A stretch of DNA of 64,000 nt from Heterohyrax brucei. Its lineage: Eukaryota > Chordata > Mammalia > Hyracoidea > Procaviidae. Numbering within the stretch: the stretch's first letter is position 1; every line of letters starts with the position of its first letter. The notes under the pieces are model-generated. The model was not told where the DNA came from and did no database searches. It was given only the letters and a program-made list of their open reading frames with translations. Position numbers and translations under genes: made by a program. Location: NCBI GenBank assembly GCA_028571685.1, contig CM053141.1, positions 137,420,833 through 137,484,832 of the forward strand. Direction: 5' to 3'. This document shows, piece by piece, positions 56,059 to 64,000 of the stretch.

Positions 56059-56272
56059 AGCCTGTACACTGCTCTTATAATTCCAGACCAAATGGGGAAG
56101 AGATACACTTGTCTGACCCACATCTTCTCTTCATTCTGCCAAACATCACATCGTATTGGTGAATGGTTATGAGACTTTCCTGAAAATAATTAATTAAGCC
56201 TCCTACCTATGGAATCTCTTTCCCTTCCCCTCCAACAACTACCCTCCAACTACTATACAAAACAGCAAATCA

Positions 56273-56484
56273 AAAACCAGCCCCATTGCAACAAAATGAT
56301 TCTAACTCATAATGACCCTATACAACAGACCAGAATTGTCCCATATGGTTTCCAACACTTCCATACAGTTTACCTTTATGGAAGCAGACTGCCTCATCTT
56401 CCTGCTGAGGAGTGACTAGCACATTCCAACTGCCAATCTTTCGTTTAACAGCCAATCACTCAAACACTGCAACGTTGGGGTTCC
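56273..56484 (-). mobile_element. AfroSINE, long variant
   Basis: About 212 bp on the minus strand, with the second-subtype insert (tacctttatggaagcagact). Head complement aacactgcaacgttggggtt. Confidence 0.84.
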
Positions 56485-56819
56485 TCACACAAATTACAGT
56501 GAGCTCATTTTTTTTTTTTAATCCAAATCACAGGGAGTAGGTCTACAGTGACATCACAGAGGGGACTGCAAAAGGACAGTTCTACTTACTTCCAGCAGGT
56601 CAATGGATCTCTCAGTTGTCCAAACAGAAACATCCAACTCATTGAACCAAACCTCCCTTCTGTACTTTGTCATCTCTTTCACCATGTAACTAACTCTCAG
56701 GGACTTTTTTTAAAATTCTAACAGACAATAAAGGAGAACAATCATTAACCTCACTATGCAATACAATTTGAGAAGTGAGTACCATTAGGCAGAACAGCAG
56801 CTTCTCTTGATCTTTAATT
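56485..56819. other. Unassigned sequence
   Basis: No gene or element recognised; a T-run lies at about 56510-56520. Confidence 0.4.
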
Positions 56820-56968
56820 GGAAGCCCTGTGTTTAAGGCCTCTGGCTGCTAACCAAAAAGTTAGCAGTTCGAATCCACCAGCATTCCTTTATAAACTCAT
56901 GGGGCAGTTGTACTCTGTCCTATACAGTCGCTATGAGTCAGAATTGACTCTACAGAATTTTTTTTTTC
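56820..56968 (+). mobile_element. AfroSINE
   Basis: ggaagccctgtgtttaaggc, gttagcagttcgaatccacc, cgctatgagtcagaattgac and a T-run. Confidence 0.9.
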
Positions 56969-57234
56969 TTTTGATTTTCAATTGGGACATTCTAGTTATA
57001 CGTATTGATTCTGTATGATTCCAAGACAGCAGCTGTTGGGGGGAGGCACCACTATATTAAATGTGCACATTAATAATAGGATGCCTTATAATTTCAAGGT
57101 TAGAATGAGAAACAAATGTTCATTTTAAACAGTTTATCAAGTATTATATGTTGAACTACATCTACACTAAAATTTCTTAGGCAACCTAATTTATTCACTT
57201 TACTCCAGAATTTGTCATTTTTCTCTTCCACAGA

Positions 57235-57609
57235 ATGTCACACAAAAACTTGAAGTGTAGACAAAATGATGATTTGAGCCTCACTGCTTTTCAAATACCT
57301 GGAGAACTCCACTCAAGGTTAGGATTTTGGCTTTATCATAATCTGATGGAAAAAGCATCTAAAATGGATGATTTATTCTCATACCCCTTAGAATCAGCCC
57401 TTTTATATACCAAATATCAGCATAAGGACGGAGAAGGCCCCCAAGTGCCTCAATCCAATTGCAATGCCTGTCAACTGGAAGACGTCATCAAACCATATGG
57501 GTGTCACTGGCAGTCTACCCTGTTTCTCCCCCATCTGTCCCAGGTTGTAAATGCACACAGACTTTATCGCAGGCATAGGAGCTTAATTTGTCTTAAAGCT
57601 GATTTCTAA
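57235..57609 (+). CDS. Unrecognised 124-codon open frame
   Basis: The longest open frame that I cannot assign to a mobile element. It starts ATG right after a strong 3' splice-site look-alike (tttttctcttccacag, ending 57232) and ends TAA. The protein is mixed polar and hydrophobic with no signal peptide, membrane segment or known motif that I can see; three cysteines sit close together in SNCNACQLEDVIKPYGCHW. No convincing 5' splice site follows and no neighbouring exon is visible. It may be a chance frame, a lineage-specific exon or a decayed pseudogene. Confidence 0.2.
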   Translation: MSHKNLKCRQNDDLSLTAFQIPGELHSRLGFWLYHNLMEKASKMDDLFSYPLESALLYTKYQHKDGEGPQVPQSNCNACQLEDVIKPYGCHWQSTLFLPHLSQVVNAHRLYRRHRSLICLKADF

Positions 57610-58791
57610 ACTCTCCTCTGTTCATTTATTCCTGTTTCATTAGACTTTTCTTTCCCTCCCTCTGTCCAAGTTCTCCTGGTTTCTTTTAAGCCTCTGGTGC
57701 TACTTCAACCATCCCACCCTGAGGGGCTTCCCTCTATCTTAGAAGACTTTCTAACTACACATTTCTGCAGAATCTGCTCTGTGGTCCACAGTGTGACAAT
57801 GGCTTGGGAAGAATTTGGCAGCCCTGAGAAGTGATCAATGCTCTGCTTTCATTTTTAGTTCTCTTTCTGCTTCCATAGGCTTGCAGCTTATGGGTACATA
57901 CACAGTCCTGGACTTCAGTGACTGCTCTAAAACCAGTCTTAAAGCCACACTTGCCTCACAATTATAAAGCCTCACAATTATAGCACTTTCCAAATTCTCA
58001 GAAAACCTATTAAGAAAAAACAATCAACACCCCCAAATGAACGCTAGTCCCAGCAGACGATCCAGTATCCAGGAGAACAAAGTAAGTCAAGAATTTGTAG
58101 TTAAAAGCAAAACTGATTGGAAGTATAAGGCTACGTCTTCATTTGTCTGACAGGTAATACTAAAAATAATATAGGAAATACAGATTATGTTAACCATCTC
58201 AGGGATCTATGGATATACAAGCCCTTATCTCCCAAAGACACTTATTTTCCTAATGAAATTAGAAATGTAGGAACTTTCTTGACAGGGTTCTGCCCTTCAA
58301 CACAGGAAAGGGCTGATGCCCTGAAGTTATTCCAATTCTTGCTGGTTCGTTAAGGTGTCATTGGCACGGTTTTGTTTTTATGGATTTGAACCCTTTTTAG
58401 GCACATTTCTTTACTGAGTCTTATTAGGGTTTATCTTTATCCCACTACCAGAATCAGCAACGAGAAAGTCTTTAATGTTAAACTTTTTATTTTTGCCATA
58501 TCCAGATATTTGGCATTACACAGCCAGAATGAACTTATAATGGATTGAATTTCCTACTTTTTTCCAGGTATATGGGCATTGGGTAGACAAAATAAAAGAG
58601 GAATCAAAGTAAGGATGATAATTAAGTTCATAAAACTTAAATACTCATATCACTGACTTTGGAAAAGGTATTTTAATCATATTATGACATTTTTCATTGA
58701 ACTGGATGACAGAAGATGTATGTGAGTCCCCATATATAAAAAATTGGCTTGGCATATATATAAAAAAAAAAGTTCAATAGTAAGCATATAA
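57610..58791. other. Unassigned sequence
   Basis: No gene or named element. A direct repeat (cctcacaattata) occurs twice, at about 57955 and 57970. The pyrimidine-rich part at 57610-57790 resembles neither exon nor LTR clearly. Confidence 0.4.
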
Positions 58792-58990
58792 AGGAAACTC
58801 TGGCTTGGCTTGGCTGGTAGGGTAGTGATTAAGTACTACTAAATGGTTAAGTACTGCTACTCGCTAACCAAAAGGTCAGCAGTTTGAATCTATAAGGTGT
58901 TCCTTGGAAACTCTGTGGGACAATTCTACTCTGTCCTACAGAGTCACTATGAATCAGCACCAACTCGACAGTAACAGGTTTGGCTTTTGG
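58792..58990 (+). mobile_element. AfroSINE with duplicated head segment
   Basis: Around 58835-58860 the A-box region occurs twice (gtgattaagtactac, then atggttaagtactgctac). The rest is normal: caaaaggtcagcagtttgaa, gacaattctactctgtccta, ccaactcgacagtaacaggt. Confidence 0.88.
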
Positions 58991-59685
58991 AGTTCAAGCA
59001 TATAAGTTATATTATTACTGTTTTGTGACACATAGTGAGTATATCCTCTATTCACATATTAAGATATTGATTTTTCAAATGATCAATGGGCTTTATCAAA
59101 CCAATAGTGCTTTAAATTCATTAGAAATTGTTTCCTATAAAGTTGAAAATCATTACATAATTTTACAGTTTAGTGAATCTGACTTTAGTCAACATATTAA
59201 ACAATTAAAATACACTTATAAATCTGAGTTTTAAAAATCTACATTTTAAGACTAAGACACCTGATTTAAAGACAAGTTGATCAGAAGTTTACTTATTCTA
59301 CTTAAGTCAGAATGATACTTCAAAGTTATTTTTTTAATTTCTATATAGTCAGTGATAATGATGTATAATACAACCAAAAAATGCACTAAATAAGTCAGTA
59401 ACCTATGATTCAGATTTTGGCTACTTTTTTTTTTGCTAAAATAGATAGATGCTGTCTGAATTGACACATACACTAGATATGTCAATGAAAGCACAACACT
59501 AAAATGAACTTAACTTTTCCCTCTGTAAAAAATTTAAGACTGCTTAATTTTGCACACTAGAAAAATGTTGTGAAATTATACATATTATAAAAGCTTCAAG
59601 AAAAAAAAGGTTGAAATTAATAATCCCATAGAGAAAATTTTAGATGACCAGAAGGAATTCTTCAGTCTGATTAACTGATATACTA
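58991..59685. other. Unassigned AT-rich sequence
   Basis: Frames of 80-84 codons at 58980-59234 and 59252-59494 lie in AT-rich DNA without motifs. No named element. Confidence 0.4.
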
Positions 59686-59848
59686 AAACCAGACCCATTG
59701 CTGTTGAGTCAATTCTGACTCACAGTGACCCTTTAGGACAGAATAGAATTGTCCCATAGAATTTCCAAGGAGCACTTAGTGTATTCAAGTCGCTGACCTT
59801 TTGCTTCGCAGCTATAGCTAGTAACCACTATGCCAACATAGTTTCCAG
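59686..59848 (-). mobile_element. AfroSINE
   Basis: Minus strand: attgctgttgagtcaattct, gacagaatagaattgtccca, gaccttttgcttcgcagct. Confidence 0.9.
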
Positions 59849-60735
59849 CTAATTGATATACAACCTCTTGAACAAGATAAATTCAGTAACAAAATATATT
59901 TGTCCATGTTAAACGACAAACTTAACAATTCCATGATTATCTGGGCTATCAAGATAATTGTGAGCACTTGATAAGAAAATTAATTTATATGATCATATCC
60001 CTATATCCAATGCATAGACTCTAAGGGTTAATGCTTAATTCTTTAAGCACCTATAGTAAACACTGTATGAAATGTGACCCTACTTTATCTTTTGCTTCTG
60101 GAAAACTTACTGAAAAAAATAAACTGTTCTCTCTGTATCCAAAAACTGAATATTTGCCATTACAAACATACCAATAAAGAGTGCTGATATATTCTGCAAA
60201 ATACCAACAGGAAATAATTACTGTCATGAAGAAGAATATATTAGCAGAAATCATTTATACTTAAATGAAAAGACAAATTATTATATAAGCAATTATATAA
60301 TTCCCAAATGACATACGGCAGAGTTCAGACAGGGCAAAAGTCAATCCAGTGGTTTAAGAAGTACTATGCACACTGTGATTCGGTGGGTTATGTGTATGCT
60401 TGTCTTTTGTCTCTGTTTCTGTGTATTTAGTTCCTGTAATTGTGAGTAACAGTTTAACGAAGGATTATACTCAACAGATTTGTGGTAATAAATGACAATT
60501 TTATTCTTTCAATGAAAACTTTTATTATTGTATTATTTGATTTATTCATACACTTGTTTTATTTCTGGTTTTTTTTTTTGTGTGTGTGTGTTTTGTATGT
60601 GTTTTAAGTGATACCCATAACAATAGCTGAAAAGAAAAAATTAAGAATAAAAAGATTTATGCTGAATTTTAAAAGACATATATTGTGGTGTTTGAGATAT
60701 GACTGTGCAAGTTAAGTAAAGCATGTGTATTTCTT
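59849..60735. other. Unassigned AT-rich sequence
   Basis: No gene or element recognised, apart from a short TG run near 60571-60592. Confidence 0.4.
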
Positions 60736-60788
60736 TCCTAAGGCTGCTGTAACAAAGTACCACAAATTGAGTGGCTTATAAGAACAAA

Positions 60789-60808
60789 GATCAGACTCGA
60801 CGGCACTT
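60789..60808 (+). mobile_element. 20-bp AfroSINE/RTE tail insertion with target duplication
   Basis: The insert gatcagactcgacggcactt equals the final bases of the SINE tail. It is flanked by ggcttataagaacaaa (60773-60788) and ggcttatacgaacaaa (60809-60824), 15 of 16 identical. Uninterrupted MLT1 elements have only one copy of this segment. Confidence 0.85.
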
Positions 60809-61017
60809 GGCTTATACGAACAAAAGTTTATTCTCTCACTGTTCTGAAAAATAGAAGTCTGAATTCATGGTTTCAGCAGAACCAGCTCTGGTATTCCTAG
60901 ATGTTTCTTGCCTTACAGTTGCAGCATAGTTTCATCTCTGCCTCTATCTTCACCTGGTGACTTTTATAAGAGTTTTGCTATGATTTCATAAACTGGCTTC
61001 TACCATGAAATGTAGAG

Positions 61018-61052
61018 TGGCCGTGAGTCAGAACTGACTCAACAACAACAGG
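61018..61052 (+). mobile_element. AfroSINE/RTE tail scrap
   Basis: gtggccgtgagtcagaactg then actcaacaacaacagg: tail end plus a CAA run, with no head or body. No clear target duplication. Confidence 0.65.
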
Positions 61053-61186
61053 TAGGTACTAATACTAGATTGGGACCCACCCTACTCCACATGTTAACTA
61101 ATAACATCTTCAAAAGCTGAATTTCCAAACAAGGTCATATTTAGTTGTACAGGAGTCGGGGTGGGGGTACAATTTAATCCATAAAG

Positions 61187-61975
61187 GCAACAGAATTCTA
61201 AAGAGAATTACAAGCTTTATACAAATAAAATATTAATAAACAACTATCTTACTCACCTACATGTATTCACAGGAAAAACAGATATCTAAACCCTAAAGCT
61301 ATGTCATAAATTAGTCTTAATAGGTGGAAAAAATTATTCAAACATGATACATTAAAATTACTTAATTTAAATTTAGCAATTTGTAGTTAAAACTATAACT
61401 TACTGGTAAGTTAAATTTTATGGTTAAAAAACTATTAAATAGTGTAATGTAAACTCAAATCAAATAGTTGTCGGTCAGATTTTATTTTACCCTTTTTATC
61501 AAGAATAGGTAAATTAATTTATATATATGGAAAGTATATGAAGTATTTAATTTTTAAAGAACTACAATCAAAAGTATATAAAAAAATTAAATACGTTTTA
61601 TTTTGTAAAGATAAGGGCAAGTAGAGGTTTCATTTTTCCTTTCAACTAGTTTGGTGTGTAAATTGTGCTCAGCTGTTTGCAAATATTGAGATGGGAGAAA
61701 ATATATATAATTATTTGTATATCATACAATTAATAAGCCAGCTTCTACAATGAAATTTTATCAAAAATCTAAATAGGAAAGAATTTATGATTAGAATTTC
61801 TTAAAATATCAGAGTTGTTTTCATTATAAACCTAATATTCATGTGCATTGATCCTCTTTGTCAAAATAGTCTGCCTATCCAGGAACAGGCTGTTGAAAAA
61901 CAGGCTAAAAATTCTCTTTAATAACAGAACCCTCCCAAGAGTTCACACATTGCAGACGGGATGAGAAAGGACCAC
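61187..61975. other. Unassigned AT-rich sequence
   Basis: Very AT-rich; no gene or element recognised. Confidence 0.4.
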
Positions 61976-62140
61976 ACCAAAAACAAAACCAAACCAACTG
62001 CCACAGAGTCAGGTCTGACTCAGAGTGACTCTAGATGTCCGAGTAGAACCGCCCCATAGAGTTTCCAAGGACTGTCTGGTGGATTTGAACCACTGATCTT
62101 TTGGTTAGCAGACACAGCACTTAACGCCCTATGCCAGATA
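61976..62140 (-). mobile_element. AfroSINE
   Basis: Minus strand: aaaacaaaaccaaaccaact, gtctgactcagagtgactct, cttttggttagcagacacag. Confidence 0.91.
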
Positions 62141-62210
62141 ATAAAAATGACATTTGCTTTCCAAATAAAATATCATTTTAAATGCAAGAAAGAGGTGAAT
62201 TAGTATAATC

Positions 62211-62373
62211 TAAAATCCAAATCCAGTGCTGTTGAGTTGATACTGACTCATAGCAACCCTATAGACAGTAGAACCCCCCCCATAGGGTTTCCAAGGAGCC
62301 CTTGCCAGATCTGAACTGCCAACCTTTTGGTTAGCAGATGTAGCTCTTAACCACTATACCACCAGGGTTTCCT
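62211..62373 (-). mobile_element. AfroSINE
   Basis: Minus strand: agtgctgttgagttgatact, gggtttccaaggagcccttg, accactataccaccagggtt. Near full length. Confidence 0.91.
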
Positions 62374-62904
62374 GAATTGACGTATTAAACTAAAAACAAA
62401 TAAGCAAAAATAACACTAAAATTCCACTGGTGATACTAGCAAAGTGATCATATTAAAACTATTTCTAGAAAAGGAGATATTTTTGCAATAGAAAATGCTA
62501 GTGATTACATGGAAAGTTGATCTATTACAGATTAAGACGGCTTGGCAATATCTAGCAGAAGAAGCTAATTTATTCTCATTCACTTTTGTTAATGGTAAAT
62601 GGTTTTTCTACTCTAATTTTAACTCTTACAAAGCAAGATACTTAGTGTTAAGGTTATAACATACTCATTTACAATCTGTTTGCAAAAAAAAAATCAATTT
62701 TTAAAAACTGCAGTTATCTTCTCCAGGTGGTGAAGTTACTTAAAACTATTTCCTTTCATTTCTTGGAAAATGTTATAAAAATTTCTCATTATGACATACT
62801 GAAAAAGTTTTCAAAATCAGGCTGCTTTCAATTTTTTATTGTTTTCACAGATTTAAATTTGATTATTTCTGTAATTGTGTTCTCAAAAATTGTGTTTTAT
62901 TTCA
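62374..62904. other. Unassigned AT-rich sequence
   Basis: A 79-codon frame at 62727-62966 runs into the SINE fragment and has no motif. No named element. Confidence 0.4.
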
Positions 62905-62976
62905 TAAAAAAAATCCATTGGCATCAAGTCAATTTTGATTTACAGCAGTTCTATAGGACAGAGTAGAGCTGCTAGT
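62905..62976 (-). mobile_element. AfroSINE tail fragment
   Basis: aatccattggcatcaagtca, ttctataggacagagtagag, then it ends: a 5'-truncated minus-strand copy of about 70 bp. Confidence 0.8.
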
Positions 62977-63109
62977 AAATCTTATATGTGACATATTGTC
63001 TTGCAATAACATATCAATCCTTTATTATTCTTACAGTCTTATATAATGAAGACTCTATTTCTCAATAAAGAATGGTCATGAACATGACAACAGAGGCTAA
63101 AAATATGAT

Positions 63110-63378
63110 TGAATTAAAAAAGAAGTACTTATGTTCACAGTTAAGAATTAGAGTCTTCAAAACTCCTGTTTCAGTAATTAAGAGAACTAATCAACAGGAA
63201 ATCAACAAGAATATGTTAGATTTGGAAAACACAACCTACCACTGGATCTAATTGACATTTGTAGGACACTGTACCCAGTAATAGCAGAATACATATTCTT
63301 TTCAAGTGCACATTGAACATTCTTCAACATAGACCATATCTTGAGTCATAAAATCAACCTTAGCAAATGTGAAATAAA
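63110..63378 (+). mobile_element. LINE-1 ORF2 endonuclease fragment
   Basis: Plus-strand LINE-1 text: ggatctaattgacatttgta, aatacatattcttttcaagt, gcacattgaacattcttcaa, agaccatatcttgagtcata. This is the endonuclease region around the FSSAHGTF/RIDH-type motifs, without an open frame. It ends where the transposase remnant starts. Confidence 0.72.
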
Positions 63379-64000
63379 GGGTCTTCCAATAAGGGTCTCT
63401 TATCTTTGAATGTGAACAAAATATGTTGTGTAAATGATACAGTTTTGATTGTTTTCTTATTTTGAAGTATATTTGATGGCATTATGTGTGGAAAAGAACT
63501 TTGATTAAATGGCTACCAAGGCACCTTCCAAATGGAATCAAAATAATCAGTTAATGTAGCCCGGTTTCTTTCACCATTGACAGTGACAGCCTCTCCTCAT
63601 TCATCTTGGAAAAAACAAGGACCAATGATTCCACCAGACCAAAATCCACACCACACAGTAACTTTTTTGAGAATCAGTAGACATTCTTGAATCTCCATTG
63701 GCTTCTCATCACTCCACATGTGACAGTTTTGTTTATTTACAGAACCTTCATCCAAAAATGAGCCTCATCACTGAAGATGATTTTTCAGCCAAAAGCAGGT
63801 CAAATTCCAATTGCTCCGAAGCCTAGTCAGCAAATGTATGGTGCAATCTATGGTTGCTGGACTTCAGTTCTTGAGTTAAAACAATCTTCTAAGGGCAAAG
63901 CTTCATGTCTAGATGCAAAATCCACCCAGTTCTGGTCTGTGAAAGGCCCAGTTCTAGTGCTCTGTGAGAAACAGGAGTGGATTCTCACATAGACTCTGAT
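63379..64000 (-). mobile_element. IS630/Tc1-mariner-type transposase remnant (runs off the window)
   Basis: Read on the minus strand the region encodes, in broken frames, KIIFSDEAHFW (from about 63785, including the first catalytic DE.H-type motif), then INKTVT, then VWCGFWSGGIIGPCFF and VTVNGE near 63580-63650. This order is that of a Tc1/mariner superfamily transposase common in invertebrates and different from the ~550-bp mariner derivatives above. gggtcttccaataaggg near 63379 may be its terminal end. The N-terminal part lies toward or beyond 64000. Stops and at least one frameshift make it inactive. Confidence 0.68.

Larger units (their letters stand above)
60736..61186 (-). mobile_element. 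LTR, ERVL-MaLR (MLT1), with SINE-tail scraps
   Basis: Minus-strand MLT1 text: aaggctgctgtaacaaagta, agtttattctctcactgttc, gattgggacccaccctactc, aacaaggtcatatttagttg, gtacaatttaatccata. It is closer to the pan-mammalian MLT1 pattern than the lineage-type LTRs above, so probably older. Two SINE-tail scraps lie inside. Confidence 0.75.

Overview
This window is mammalian nuclear DNA from an afrotherian, most likely an elephant. The diagnostic features are about 35 copies of a tRNA-headed SINE (AfroSINE), whose tail is shared with an RTE-type LINE, together with copies of that RTE LINE and LINE-1 elements with the 3' UTR I associate with elephants. Element names and consensus comparisons come from memory of these families, not from a search. 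I recognise no host protein-coding exon, rRNA, functional tRNA or CRISPR array; nearly every long open frame is a transposon remnant or a reading-frame shadow. The window looks intergenic or deeply intronic.

Layout. 0-13 kb: an MLT1-like LTR carrying a SINE, clusters of SINEs, a minus-strand RTE 3' end (6.5-7.4 kb), a LINE-1 3' UTR containing an inverted LINE-1 segment (9.1-10.1 kb) and an old LINE-1 tail. 13-25 kb: RTE pieces, an L2 tail, a long minus-strand LINE-1 (15.1-17.8 kb) interrupted by a mariner element and SINEs, a SINE split by a retroposed LINE-1 tail (18 kb), and a 5'-complete RTE that lost its reverse-transcriptase core and carries an LTR (19.2-21.9 kb). 26.1-29.2 kb: a LINE-1 with 5' UTR, ORF1 and endonuclease that stops in an A-run of ORF2 and is flanked by a perfect 18-bp target-site duplication. 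30.5-34.9 kb: a Tigger-like DNA transposon holding two LTRs, one of which holds a mariner element. 35-47 kb: mostly old unique sequence with SINEs, MIRs and a LINE-1 fragment. 47.5-56.1 kb: two overlapping LINE-1 copies, with a pyrimidine-rich repeated 5' UTR, an LTR and a third mariner copy. 56-64 kb: SINEs, one unassigned 124-codon frame, an MLT1-like LTR with a 20-bp SINE-tail insertion, a LINE-1 endonuclease fragment and, at the edge, a mariner-type transposase remnant unlike the others.

The elements record a history of mobilisation. LINE-1 and RTE machinery supplied reverse transcription for themselves and for the SINEs. Non-autonomous mariner copies inserted at TA sites and LTRs inserted with 5-bp duplications. 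Nesting order and target-site duplications give relative ages. I found no new gene system. The strongest observations are the internally primed LINE-1, a family of about 550-bp mariner derivatives with long inverted arms, SINE-tail insertions as short as 20 bp, and the edge transposase.
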